This document shows positions 1-29,002 of a DNA stretch of 64,000 nucleotides, piece after piece (position 1 is the stretch's first letter; the number at the start of each line of letters is the position of its first letter). Source of the DNA: Macquaria australasica. Lineage: Eukaryota; Chordata; Actinopteri; Centrarchiformes; Percichthyidae. Made by a program: the position numbers and the translations under genes. The stretch covers positions 62,001 to 126,000 of the forward strand of contig SEMN01000276.1 in the NCBI GenBank assembly GCA_005408345.1. Reading direction: 5' to 3'. Under the pieces are notes generated by a model. It worked only from the letters and a program-made list of their open reading frames with translations. It did not search any database and was not told the DNA's origin.

Positions 1-236
1 GGAGGAATGACAGCCTTTATTTTAGAGTAAATGATGAAAAAACACCAAAACTCACAGCTACTTTTCAGGGGGGGTCTGAGTTAACTTTATTTTTTAATCT
101 AGGTTAATCTGTTCATACACAGTATCTAAACAAATGAAAAAAATATTTTAAAACGTTGCTATTTGGTGAAGGTATGATCCTCCATGGCAATTTTTTAATG
201 TATTACTCTTTTATGTTTGTTAAATGTTGGTTTTAG

Positions 237-3418
<3,182 letters not shown>

Positions 3419-3693
3419 TGTCATCACCGAGGGACGGAGCGTCAGCGTCATATAGCGAGGGTTGGAATGGGTGGTTCACGGTGCATGTCCACATATCATT
3501 GACTATTCTGTAATATGCAACGGCACAGCTAGTTTTTATTGATTTGGATAACGTTGAGGTATAGTCAACATCTTGATCACAACCTAGATACATATGAAAA
3601 AAATTAATTTAAAAAGATTATAGTATTTCAAACAAAGAAAATATAACTTTTAATGAAAAAATCTAATTATAAAAAGAGATTTATTCTGTAATA

Positions 3694-3755
3694 TATTATT
3701 ATGATTATTCTTATTATTATTATCATTATTCTTCTTATTATCATTATTATATTAA
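3694..3755 (+). repeat. Degenerate (TTA)n microsatellite in gphn 3'UTR
   Basis: An interrupted run of TTA/TTC trinucleotides lies about 280 bases after the gphn stop codon, inside the presumed 3'UTR. It generates a spurious Ile/Leu-rich ORF. Confidence 0.8.
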
Positions 3756-4513
3756 GGCAACTTCGTTCCTTTCATTGCAATTGCTTTGTGTGTTCAATGC
3801 TAGACCTTATCTATAGCAGTAGCATTTTAATAGACAGCTGTAGGTGCCTGCCAGGACAAAAAAAGAAAATTATTATTTTCTCATCTTTAGTGGAAAAAAA
3901 TAATCTGTTTTTTGAAAATGAAGAAAACATTGAGAAAGACTCCAGATTTCCCATGGTGCTCAGCTAAGAGGAAGAGGGGGCACATCAAGACCACTTCCTC
4001 TTTTGAGCGCCCATCAAGGTGACACTTCTGTTTTTCTCTCATTAGTATGCATCATAATGGCTTCACAAAGAGCTTTGCTTGTTGTTTATCTTGTGAGTCT
4101 TGTTTATGTGCGCAGTGCCAAATGCCTGGGCAGGGAAGAGGTGATGTTGGGATGGGGAGGTGGGGGGGCACACCCCAGTCTGCCCAGACCCTGAAGCTTC
4201 CTTATATTCACGGTGACCGGGTGTAAACTCTGCCCCAAACCCCCCCATGGGCGAGCTATACCTGGGGAAAATAATCTTTTATTTGATCAACTATTTAAGA
4301 AAAAAAAAAGAAAGAAAAGAAACAGCTTCTTTAAGTGCTGACAGCCTTTTTAACCAACTTCACAAAAAATGTACAGAAAAAATAAGAACCATATTGTACA
4401 GATGTATGTGACCAGCACTCCTAAGGAAATTATTAAGCAATGAGGAGACATTGAACAACGCTGTACTATAACATTTTCTGTAATGATATGAAACTGATGA
4501 AAGAGACAAAGAT

Positions 4514-4519
4514 AATAAA
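4514..4519 (+). promoter_or_regulatory. gphn: Candidate gphn poly(A) signal
   Basis: AATAAA about 1.1 kb downstream of the gphn stop codon is followed by an A-rich then GT-rich stretch (GTTCTCGTTGGGTTT). A second AATAAA lies at 4574-4579. The 3'UTR between 3419 and here holds no coding sequence. Confidence 0.6.
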
Positions 4520-4805
4520 AATCCTTGATCATTATGTAAAAAAAAAAAAAGTTCTCGTTGGGTTTCCTTTTTTAATAAAATATACCTAAAGAAAAAATAG
4601 TGATTTTCTTCTTTGGTGCTAAAAGTTTTGCAGGTAACGGCCTAAAGGTTAGAGAAGTGCATGAATTTTGAATGAATGAGTAATGGTCTCACCTCCCTAT
4701 TGCTGGGGTCCACGAGCAAAGCACTCCAGTGGATACAGTTCCTAAATGTGAATGTGTTTAACTGCATTAATATGAAGATTCTCAGAAAAAAAAAGCATGT
4801 ATACT

Positions 4806-5257
4806 CAGTGGTCGAAAGTAACTAAAAACATTTACTCAGGTACTGTATTAAGAACAATTTTGAGGTACTTGTACTTGAATATTTCCATTTTATGCTACTT
4901 TATACTTCTAGTTTTCTTCATTTCCACAGAGAGGTCCAAAGAAGTAAAGTCATCCAATATTTCACAAAAAAATCAAAGATTAACAATTTGAATATACATT
5001 TGTATCCTCATATTTATCTTGTGACCCTCTGGAGGGGACCCGACCCCTAGGTTTGTGAACCACTGGACTAAACTTATTACACGCTTACACATTTAGGCAT
5101 CAATATAAACAATCTAATTATGTCATATACAACAATATATCAGTCACAGGGGGCATTTTATGGCATAACAAGTACTTTAACTTTTTATATTTTAAGTAAA
5201 TTTTTGCTGATAACACTTTAACTGAAGTAAAGTATCTGAGTACTTCATCCACCACTG
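4806..5257. mobile_element. hAT-like MITE, CAGTGGT...ACCACTG termini
   Basis: The element starts CAGTGGTCGAAAGTAACTA and ends TTCATCCACCACTG, so the termini are inverted relative to each other. The interior carries the phrase 'gaggtacttgtacttgaatatttccattttatgctactttatacttct', given here only as a description, which I recognise as a very abundant teleost non-autonomous element. An internal stretch at about 5027-5068 ends GTTTGTGAACCACTG. It resembles the end of the different hAT-like family seen at 30337-30633, possibly a nested insertion. No transposase ORF. No clear 8-bp target duplication was visible. Confidence 0.7.
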
Positions 5258-5969
5258 CTCCTTAGATAAACAAATAAAAAACAGCTGCATTGGAAATGAT
5301 TCAATGCAAAGCAAAGGGGGGTTTTACTTTTAACTGTCTCCCTTTCCAGGACGGTAAGTATTTAAGAATCAGGAACTGGCAGGAGAGAGCCTAATGAGGA
5401 AAAGAGGTTAAGCACAGAGGTGTCAGAAAGGATTAACTTAATAGAAAATACAGCAGGAAAAAGGCAGCTTCAGGCTTTGGTGTAGATATTTCTGAGGCTG
5501 CATGAGATTAGACAGTTTCTGTTCTGCTCTGCAAGGTGAAATGACAGTAGATCCCATTAGTTGGTGATGATTAATAGCGCTGTGACAAGAACAAGTTAAA
5601 TTCATCTATGTGAATGTGTAGAAAATGGGTGGAATGTAAGGGGATCAGTGTGAAGATGATTGTAGAAAATAACGGCAAATTCTTCACACCCTCAAGTGCA
5701 ATAAGTGTGCGTTTATTTATTTGAGGACACACTGACAGAGTAACAAGAGATTTAACATGCGTTTTATCTCTGAGTTACCCCATGAGTTTCTAATTTTCCA
5801 AGAAATACTTCAACTTCTTTATGTCACTGGGATTTAAAAAAAGAAGACTGATGATCATTTATATTCACTAATTGAAGGGGTTGACTGTAGATGAAAAATC
5901 TGCATTTTGTGTGTGATAATTCGTAAAGAAAAACACTAACTCCTATTGCAGCAATACTCCACTGTTAGC

Positions 5970-6240
5970 CAGTGGTGAAAAGTAACTAAGTACATTCACT
6001 CATGTACTGTAATATTTCTGTAATATTTTGAGGTACTTGTACTTTTCTTGAATATCTCCATTGTATGCTACTTAATAATTATAATCCAATATGACATATA
6101 TAATAATATAAGTCTCCTAAAGGGGACATTCTGCATTATGAGTACTTTTACTTTGTTTTTAACATCAAGTTAACAAACAAATATACACTAAAAGAGTGTC
6201 AAACTGCATAACAAGTGTACCTGTGAGAGCACATAGGAAT
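5970..6240. mobile_element. Second copy of the CAGTGGT MITE family, 3' end eroded
   Basis: The left terminus CAGTGGTGAAAAGTAACTA is followed by the same 'gaggtacttgtactt...atctccattgtatgctactt' core as the copy at 4806, in the same orientation. The right terminus is not recognisable and the end coordinate is approximate. The two copies are about 700 bases apart in the gphn-pals1 intergenic region. Confidence 0.6.
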
Positions 6241-6438
6241 ACAGTGAGATATTTTGTGTATAGCAGAACTTTAACAGAAAGACAATTTCGGTCAGTTGTT
6301 TGTGTTTTAGATCAAATAAAATAAAATCTTCTGTCAATTGTACATTTAAAATGTTTAAGTGAAATTAAGAGATTTGTTTAATTAGATTTGTTTGATTAAG
6401 TGCTGGCTGCAATTTGGGAGATATGGTCATTACGTGCC

Positions 6439-6460
6439 TGGCAGTGAGGGGGCGCTGTAG
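6439..6460 (+). promoter_or_regulatory. Strong CTCF-like motif upstream of pals1
   Basis: TGGCAGTGAGGGGGCGCTG resembles the vertebrate CTCF consensus, with an exact AGGGGGCGC core. It lies between gphn and pals1, about 245 bases before the presumed end of the first pals1 exon. The motif is read directly; binding is inference. Confidence 0.5.
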
Positions 6461-6539
6461 AGCCGCAGTGTTGCCAGGGAGACCACTCAAAACACCAGTT
6501 TTCACAGCAACGGCCACAAGTGTCCCGACTGCGCCGGGA

Positions 6540-6705
6540 CAAAACTCACTGCAGCGGCTGAACGCGGTCCTGTGGAGACCGGGAGGGACCTTTTGCTATT
6601 CCCGACCGTCCGTGTGTGAATAAAACACACATTTTCAGAGCGTTGGGATTATAAGGGAGTAGCCGCTTCTCACCCAAACCCATTCAGCTTGCTATCTTTG
6701 AAGTG
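6540..6705 (+). other. pals1: Presumed non-coding first exon and promoter of pals1
   Basis: This is a locally GC-rich stretch with several CpGs (GCGCCGGGAC, GAACGCGGTCC). It ends in a good donor, GTG|GTGAGT, after 6705. The next transcript-like acceptor in the same direction is at 10286-10287, which opens the exon carrying the pals1 start codon. The left edge is a guess, and no TATA box was identified. Assignment rests on position and the donor only. Confidence 0.45.
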
Positions 6706-9700
6706 GTGAGTACACGCAGCTAAGTTACCGTTAAGCTACGCAGTTAGCGCTACCAGGCTGCTAAGCTAGTTAAGTTCCTTGCTGTTGTTACGTTAACGCA
6801 AGTTTAATTTTACACAGTAAAATAATCAACACTGTGTTTCTACTTGTGTGTATTAAGTCTGCTGTTGCCGCTGTGCATGAGTGTGCTAACTTACACCATT
6901 GCTTTTCTGTAAAGTTGTTCAAAATATATAATTATTTCTACACAATAGCAAACACTCAGTTGCTGTAATTCCTCTGGTGACTCACTGAAATGCGTCTACC
7001 TTATCTTAACGTTGCCTCAAGCCAGGCCAGCCAGCAGCAGCTAGTTTTTAAACCACAGAACTATGACTAATGTATGAGAATATTTTCTGTTTTCACCCTC
7101 TGAATGTGCGCTTGTAGCTAATTATAGCCAGAGATCTGGTGGTGGAGGGTAAACCCACTGAAACTCAGTTTACCCATCACTGTGACTTTCAGTGACTAAT
7201 TCTGATGTTTAATTTTATGATAACAAATTCAAATTGGATCTTAACACATTACAACTACTCTTGGAGCTGGAATTTTTCTAAGCTAACTTTAAAATCAATA
7301 ACTCACTGACTGGATTTTTGATCTATTTACTTCTGGTAGGAATTAGAGATTATCCTACAGTTATGCTGTTATGGCACAAAACAGTAGGATACTCCATGTT
7401 TAGTTGGTATTAGAGTTGGGAGGAAATCATTTGTTAGGACATATGTGAGAAACTTTGTTACCACATTATCACAAATCTGTAGTCTGTAGTATTGTTTGTT
7501 AATAGTCTTTATATAAGATATTGTTATATTAATGCCAGCATAGGACATGCCCCTCTCTGTTAACTATAGTAACTGTTAGACAGAGTAGTCTTTAACAAGT
7601 GTGTTGAAAACTACCACTGGAGTATCTGTGAGGAACTATTAAAAACTCAACGTTCACAGCATTTTCCAGGTCTTTCAGCCATATCTCACTGCCTTCTTCG
7701 GTGAGTAAATACCACTGGAGTTGTTTTCAAGTAACAGTACTGCTATAAGGGGAAGATATTCTGGATTCTGGATTTTTTTGTACATCAGAGTGAATAGTGC
7801 AAAGGTGATGTACAGTAAGTTGTAGGGGGACAGAGTATATTAGGACATGATAGTACTATGTTGGGTTTTTTTGGGAAAATGTTTTTTCGGAAAAGGTCAT
7901 ATTTTACGCAATTGTAATTTGAATTCTACTGAGATCCTTTTTATTTGTTGTAGTTTGTACCTTTGTTCCTGGGGTATCTCATGCCAAACACTCTAAAGCC
8001 ATTTTTTCTGGAAGTATTTTGTATTTTCGGCCTTCAGTTAGTGGGCTTGCTGATATGAGCTTGATTGTTACTCTCTAATTTGATATCACATGACATGATT
8101 AACTTTCGTAGAAATGTCCCACCATCTCTGTACTCTTGCAGTGGCCCTAAACTTGTTCCACATATCTAAATGACATCAAACTGTTTGTATTGCCTCGTTT
8201 GTTTATGTCTAGGTGGGTGTGTGCACTTCCATTAATTCCCATTCTTATACCCAGGCCCCCCTGTCTCTTCCCAGCATCCCTCCCAGTGCTGTTGTGACCA
8301 CTGAGCCAGAGTATAGGGCATGAGATCCCAGGCTTAATTAAGCCCACAGGACCAGATGGCCCACTGGCAGTCTCAGCCGTACACTGCCGCTCTAAACGTA
8401 GCTAAATGCTTCTGCAGGGGAGGGGTTTGAGAGCTTGGACCAAGAGCTGTGGGGGGATAGACCTGCCAGATGTAATTAGCTGTGGGAAGTAGGTAGAAGA
8501 GGGGGAGGGCTGCCATGAGATAGTAGGTGGCATGTGTGTATTACTGACTAAATGACATCAAAGATGGCTTTCAGTGATAAAGCCACGTTTATCCTTTTGG
8601 CACTTGAGGGTTTTCCTCTATGCACACAGAAAAGTGTAAGTAGTAATGAGGGCTGATTAACATTTAAGTTATTATCTCTTTCACAATTCTGGTTCCAGGA
8701 AATATACATGCACAGTATGTAGTATGTGTCAAGTCTGCAATGTGTTTACGCCATAGCGGGTTGGGGGAAAGAGAGCCCTACCTAAGCCACTGCATGGTAT
8801 TTAAGCAGAGGCTAATGTCATTATGTGAACGATGAAGATGTGCTTGTGTCTTTCTAGATCCTCCTTTTTGGTCTACACACAACACTTTCACTCCTCGCTC
8901 AATGACTGTTTTTGCACGATTATTTTTATTGTTATAAAATATAGATTGAGTTTATTTTGCAAACTGAACTAACATAAACTCCAAGTGAACATCTCCTGGT
9001 CATACTACCAAATTTGCTAATCCAGATTAATGCACGTAGCATCCTTAAAATAGATTATAATCCACATCAATCACAACAATGGCGGATAAGGTAGTAGTAG
9101 TTTATCAGGCATCACATTTAATTGCAATATCTTTATTTAGGCATCCTTACATAGGCTACAGATGGATATTTTGATTAAGCTGCTCATGAGGACGGGACAA
9201 CTGGGCACAGGTATACCCATGCAAGTGGCTGGCTGAGGCTGAACTGAAGGGATTTCAGGTGGCTGAGGCCAGAGAGCTTTCCATGTAAAGAGTTAGATTA
9301 GTGGTGTGGTAGATGAGAGGAGGTAGGAGCAAATGTTGGGCCTGATCAACAGGCAGCCAGCTGGAAGGAGGGAAAACATTTATTAACATTTATTTGTAAA
9401 ATACATTAACATCTAATGAGAAATTCAAGAACTTTAACATGTCGAGTCATCTCAAGGCTGCTGGAGGAGCACAGATTGAAAATTAGGTTAACATAGCTTA
9501 AGTTACCACCGTTGCGCTAATCAGTTAAAGTGATCTTGACAGACTTAGTGAGGGTCAGAATGCAAACAAGTTACTTTTGCTCAGATTAAGACAAGATGTT
9601 ATTGAAATCCACATGTTGCAGCAGCACAAGACAGACTATAAAAAAGTAATGAAAGACATAAAGAAATTTGAAAAATAACATTTAATCAAAAGCTATATAC

Positions 9701-10287
9701 ATATAGACCATATAAATCAATTGTGCATGTATTTGTGCAGTTATATATGTTTAAAAGTAATGACGTGTGTCAGGACTTCATATTGTGGTAAAATTATGTC
9801 AGTATTTAAATAGACATTGGCATGAGTGTCTGGAGCTATGATAATGATGATCATTTTCTCTAATAGACTTTTGTAGGTACAAACCACGAATAAAGTACGT
9901 ATTTTGGAAAACCCCAGACTCACCCTTCACCGCCTCTTAAGTATAACAAAAAAAGGGAATGTGTTGGCAACCAAGGCTGTAGAGTTCTCCAGTATCTTCA
10001 GTATTGTCAGTTGAGCTATCGATGACTCTGTCAGAGTAGCGGCCAAATTGGTGCATATCTTATCTGACAATGAAACCCTTCAACTCCTGTTTATGGTTTC
10101 CTAAGAATGTGATAAAAGGGAAGTTTTAACCTTTTCTAAATGTTGTTTACAATAATTTTTTAAAAGAAATGAATTGTACCATTTTTTTAAATACTTGAGC
10201 ACGTAAACACTTATATAAAGTAAAGTAAATACAAATTGCTTAAAAATAACAAGGGGAATGAGTTTTAACTCTCTGTTTGTATTTTAG
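6706..10287 (+). other. Presumed pals1 intron 1, no gene recognised
   Basis: The stretch is 3.6 kb with only short chance ORFs on either strand and no recognised protein or RNA gene. The one structured item is a 31-base segment at 7670-7700 flanked by a good acceptor (TTTTCCAG) and a good donor (GTGAGT), possibly an alternative 5'UTR exon. Confidence 0.5.
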
Positions 10288-10437
10288 GATGACAGATCAC
10301 AGAGAGAACACAAAGACTACATCCTCCACTGGCGTACTATGGCCTCTGATTTGAGCCGTGTCAGCCGTGCCTCGTAACACCCAAGTAGATCTCAGTAAAC
10401 ACTGGGGTGGTTTGAGCTGTACGCTGCTGCAGCAGGG

Positions 10438-24113
<13,676 letters not shown>

Positions 24114-24942
24114 AGGTTGCAGGGTCTCACCGCAGGGAGCCTCAGGGTAGAAGGAGTTAAGCAGAAGAGCAAAAATGAATGTTCCTGGATGGACAGTGCT
24201 GATTGTCACTGGATTTTTCACTCGCACATTCTCCTCGTTTATAGAGGAGGTGATGTTTGTTGCAGGGATGGACTCAAGTTTCTTACATTTCTTTTGTGTG
24301 TGTATGTCTTTGTGGGTGTTTTTTTCCCCCTGTTTGTTCCATGAAGGTTCTTGTTGATCTCAGTTTTATGCAAAGTCATGTTTCAAACAAATAGAAATAT
24401 TTCTATCCTATTCTTCATAGTTATTTATAATTGTAAATATGTATTTTCTAGACAAATGGGGTATTGTTACATTTTGTGTGTGTGTGTGATATACAAAACG
24501 GTACACTCAGCTGGGAGAGTGTTAATGTCACAATTATAAAACAGCTTCCTGATAAAGCAGTGAGCCAAAAGCTGTTTAGGCACCAAACAGAAGAGAAGCA
24601 CTTGTGCTTAAAGTGGCTGCAGTGTAACGTCTTCCATTCAGAAACACAGAAGACAAATCTGCTGTGACCTACACAGTTTTGGGGTCCTTCCTCTACACAA
24701 GCATCAGTATTATTTCATGTTGTCTCATTAACTCTGTGATAAAAGACCTCAGATCTAAGCTATTGTCTAGCTGGTTATCATTACTGTCAGTATATCAAGC
24801 TGCAAAGTACTGCTGAGATAGTTTTTTTACCAGTATTGTGTGAACAAAACATCTTATCACTCAGTGTAACTCCAACAAATACAGTATTGCTTCTTTGCAG
24901 AATACTTACTGAATCATGAGGACAATTCTGGAAAAGAGCGTT

Positions 24943-24948
24943 AATAAA
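24943..24948 (+). promoter_or_regulatory. pals1: Candidate pals1 poly(A) signal
   Basis: AATAAA about 830 bases after the pals1 stop codon. The stretch from 24114 to here is presumed 3'UTR. The segment 24949-25312 between this site and the end of convergent atp6v1d shows no gene. Confidence 0.6.
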
Positions 24949-25312
24949 ATACATACGTGAACAAGTGATGTACATGCTGAATGCACTGATTTCACTTGCC
25001 TTTTAATCTTACGTTAAGAGTACATTATTTTAAATCGGTTGGTAGTAGTAGTGTTACAACACAAATGTGTACTAATTCAACGCTTGCAAAGTTCTACAGT
25101 GACTAAAAATAATGTGTTAAATGTAGCATTCTGGTGCAAGATGGCTGCCATTCCTCATCTAGCTCGGTTACCGAAACACTTGGGACAAAATGTTTCCCCG
25201 CACGTTTGATCCCAGTCCCCTTTTTCTTTACATATGGAACTGAAAAGCTTCCACATTAGTGCAAAAATCTCAGCAAGAAATCCAGGCAATGGTTGGATAT
25301 TGATATAACATC

Positions 25313-25318
25313 TTTATT
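25313..25318 (-). promoter_or_regulatory. atp6v1d: Candidate atp6v1d poly(A) signal
   Basis: TTTATT on the plus strand is AATAAA on the minus strand, about 560 bases beyond the atp6v1d stop codon. 25319-25876 is presumed 3'UTR. pals1 and atp6v1d transcripts would then end about 370 bases apart without overlap. Confidence 0.55.
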
Positions 25319-25876
25319 TGGGTGAAGTGTGGGGCTTTGTTGACTTGCACACTAAGTTTTACAGCGGGGTCACATTACGGTTTTCTGGTACAATGGTAAA
25401 CATCCTCAAATGAGGTAACAACAGCCCCGTGATATGAGGTCAGCAGCGGGACGGGCCTCCACAACACAGACTCACACACTCTTTGAAATCGACAACCACC
25501 TTAAGCTTTACAGCATGCAATGGCTCTAAATGTTGTGAGGAAACCGAAATATCTACAAGTTGATCCGTCACACGGAATGCTTCTTTAATTTCATTCGCAG
25601 ACCACGTGTAAACATATTTATATTCTTACTGTTTTATAATAGTGAACTGACTCCCTTGTGGGTAACAGCCAAGTGTGACGACACGTTGGTTCTGTACAGT
25701 GACAAATCTGGAAACACACAGTACCTTCCAGCACTGAAACAACAGAGCAAATCATCACAGACAAGTACACAAAAAAACAACTTTCATCACTTGCATGAGG
25801 AGACATAGACATGGCCTAAGAGGCACAGAATAAATAGGATGATGGGTGAAGTCAGTGACTGTCTGCCTTTAGCTGT

Positions 25877-28800
25877 TCACTCGAACAGCAGGTCTTCATC
25901 CGTCTCCTCCGTCAGCATGTTGGAGGGCTCTGCGATGGGACCCAGCTGAGCCAGGCGGGCGGCAATCTCCAGTTCTGTCTTTTCCCTGAGCTGCTTCTTC
26001 TTCTCTTGGATCTTCTTCAGCCTGGCAGAGGAAGAAATACTCTCAGCATTATAACAAAAATAGAAGGTTAGGTGGCCAGCACATATTCTTGGAAAGAGTT
26101 TAAATAAAAACTGCGATTCATTAGACGAGCTAAATGTTTTCACCTGTAGAACTCCTCTCGTTCTCTCTCATCCAGTTCTGTGATGATGTAGGTGAGGGTG
26201 CGATCAATCCGGGGAATAATCACTGCAAAGTGGGATAAAGATGAGCTACAATAACAATCTTTGACAGGAAAAGGGCAACAATTGTATGTTAAGTGTGAAT
26301 TTACCATGCTCAATAGCGTTCACACGGCGGTTGGTAATCTTGATGGCTTCATCCAGAGTGACAAAAGATGTCTATGGACAGAAAGGGGGCAATATGTGTC
26401 AGAAAAAAGCTGAAAATACAGAAGAATTGTGGTAACTTTCACTAGTATTTCATTAAAAACTTAATTTCCAGTGATAAAACAAATATTTAAAAAAAAATAT
26501 GTAAGTATTCTAAACAAAACCTACTTTACATATTAAAGAATGTAGTCATAATGCAGAATGGCACCTTTCAGAGTGTTACATTATTATATATATTATATTA
26601 TTGGATCATTGTTATTGGTGCATTAACATGTAAGCAGCATTTTAATGTTGAAGCTGGTTGGGGTGAAGCTGCTTTTAGCTACTTTATGCTGTTGGGTAGT
26701 TGAATCCTGCATCATATTTCAAACTCTGAGCATATGTTCAATTTGCAGGTAACTACCAACTACAGCTGTCAAATAAAAGTAGTGGAGTAAAAAGTACAAT
26801 ATTTCCCTCTGAATTGTAGTGGAGTAGAAGTATAAAGTGGTATAAAAATGTAAACACTTGGGTAAAGTACAAATACCTAAAAATTCTACTTAAGTACAGT
26901 ACATGAGTAAATGTACTAAGTTACTTTAAAACCACTGCCCATTTAACTTGACAAATATTAAAACTAAGCTGAATAAACCTCAGTATATTTGTAACAGCAC
27001 CCCCTACCTGTAAGGAGGCCAACTCCACCAGCAGCTCAACAGCTCTGGCGTAGTTCCTCTTCAACCTGGAGAGCTGCTCTCCTCCTCTGGCCAGACCAGT
27101 CAGCTCATAACCTGGAAGACACAGCAAGGGTGAGGACTCTCTGTCATTCACTAGTCACAAAAACTAAATTCATCTAAACGTGACTCACTGTCCCCGCCTT
27201 CTTGGTAGTGCTCAAAAACTGGAAGAGTGACACCTAAAAAAGAAAGAAAAACATGCATATAAGAGCTTGTCTCGTCAACAGTGATTGTAAAAAGTAAACA
27301 AATGTAAACAGATTATATTTTTTAGGCTAACCTGCCACGTTGTCTTTCTTGGCTCGGACCTTCACCTGGGCTTTGTTGACATTCTGGATTACAGTTGTGC
27401 TGTGGACAGAATTACAGATGGGAGTTACAGATGAATCTGTACCAAACATAACACCACATCCTATGATCTTTCTCTGATTCTCACCTGAAGTCTCCGGCTG
27501 TAAATTTGGCTTCAGCCAAAGAGAAGGCTGCCTCTCTCATCACCTCTCCCATCTTAGTCTTAGTCTAAGGAAAAGAGACAAAGTCCACCTTTAGAAAACC
27601 ATTTTGAGTTATTCAAGAAATAAATGCATGGAGAGCAAAGTCAGTTATCAATCATCTTCAACTGACTTCGATAATTTTGCGGAGGATCTGACGGAAGCGC
27701 ATGGAGAGGGCATCAGATTTCTTCCTGAGCAGGTTGCGGCCGGTCTGCGCCCCTTTCAGCCGAGCCTTCATGATGGTCTGAGCCCTGCAAACCCAAACAA
27801 AACAAACACATTTTGAATGCTGTATTTGAATCTCACCAATTACATTACAAGTATGCAGGATTCAAATATTAACAGAGGCTGTGTACATTCTCTGACACTG
27901 CCGCTTTTTATTGGAAAATCGTTGTTCCAGCTGTCGCTTTTTTTTTTTAGAAAAAATTGCTTATTGTAACCCAGTACCACACAACCATTTTTTGCCTGAC
28001 GTATCCACTCGGCCCTGTCAGGTGATCTCAAGTACCCCTTCATCATACTCCTTTGATAGAAGGGATGTTTCGACCATTTATCTATTACTTTTTCCTTTTT
28101 TTCTTGGTAGGTGTGTTTTGTTTTTAGGAGTTATAGTTTTCATGCTGTCTTAATTCCTTCACTTGCTGTTAAGACTGACTCTGAACCCGAGGTGTGTCTT
28201 GTGCAGTCAGATCACAGTTGGTAAGTCATTGACACGTGTCACAATAAATATGCTAAAAATCAGTGCCACAAATTTGTAATCCTATTTGTGTGTTGATTTC
28301 CTACAAAGCACAAATATGTGGATATATGTGGTTATAATTTCTAGATACAGAAGTACGCCTTAGGGTACAAGTACTCCAGGTTGGGAATCACTGATCTATA
28401 TTCATATCAAAGCTCACTGATATTTGCAACCTGAATACTTGAACTAGAACTGATACTTGATCGGTTTATCAGAAAAAGCTTCATACATGTACAGGTCAAA
28501 AACACAGCCAATCTCTTGGATTAAAACTTCTCTCTCACGCACAAAGACTTCAAAAAAGCTGACACGATCGAATCACTAAGGCAAAAAGAATCAGACTTTA
28601 CAGACAACACAAGAAACTATACTGATCAGCAGACGCTCAAGTTACACAACGTTAAAATCAAGCCTTTTACTGTCTGGAGGTCAGTATGTTTCAGACACCA
28701 TCTCAGAGTGACGGATCACACTGGGGCTGTGTTAGAAACATCACATGACAAATGAAGGACTCTTCCTCTTTTACACGGCAACCTGGCACTAACAAAAACT

Positions 28801-29002
28801 ATCTTTAGGCTTGAATCACGCCGCAGAGCAACACTGCCATCCCTTCGCGTGAGATTAACAACCTGAGAAACTGGAAAGCAATAAGTCAACAAAACAGCGT
28901 TATAACAGCTGGCTCCGGAGCTACAGTGGGTTAGCAACCAGCCAGCAAACAAGCCGCTCACATTCTAGAGGGGAAAATGTCGATCCTTTCTTTTCCAGAC
29001 AT
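25877..29002 (-). CDS. atp6v1d: V-type proton ATPase subunit D (complete)
   Basis: Minus-strand exons in order of translation: 29002-28962, 27784-27667, 27564-27485, 27399-27332, 27233-27189, 27111-27008, 26371-26305, 26222-26144, 26021-25877. Phases join into 248 residues; human has 247. It begins MSGKERIDIFPSRMAQTIM and ends EDLLFE. Recognisable pieces: ARLKGAQTGRNLL, GEVMREAAFSLAEAKFTAGDFS, YELTGLARGGEQL, TLDEAIKITNRRVNAIEH and ITELDEREREEFYRLKKIQEKKK. Family knowledge: subunit D forms the central rotor stalk of the V1 sector with subunit F and transmits ATP hydrolysis to the Vo ring in acidic organelles. The long N- and C-terminal helices typical of the family are preserved. The second exon uses a slightly unusual donor, GTCAGT. 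The 5' end faces eif2s1 across a shared promoter. Confidence 0.97.
26745..26937. mobile_element. CAGTGGT MITE family fragment, inverted orientation, in atp6v1d intron
   Basis: The segment contains AGTGGAGTAAAAAGTACAAT, then a TAGTGGAGTAGAAGTATAAA block, and ends TTACTTTAAAACCACTG. This is the reverse complement of the family seen at 4806, 5970 and 33351. It is in the intron between atp6v1d exons at 26305-26371 and 27008-27111. No ORF. Confidence 0.65.
28351..28393. repeat. Solo end of a hAT-like element
   Basis: CCAGGTTGGGAATCACTG matches the inverted terminal motif (GGTTGGGAACCACTG type) of the element at 30337-30633. No matching partner terminus was found nearby, so this is probably a remnant. 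It lies in atp6v1d intron 1, which otherwise (27785-28961) shows no gene. Confidence 0.35.
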
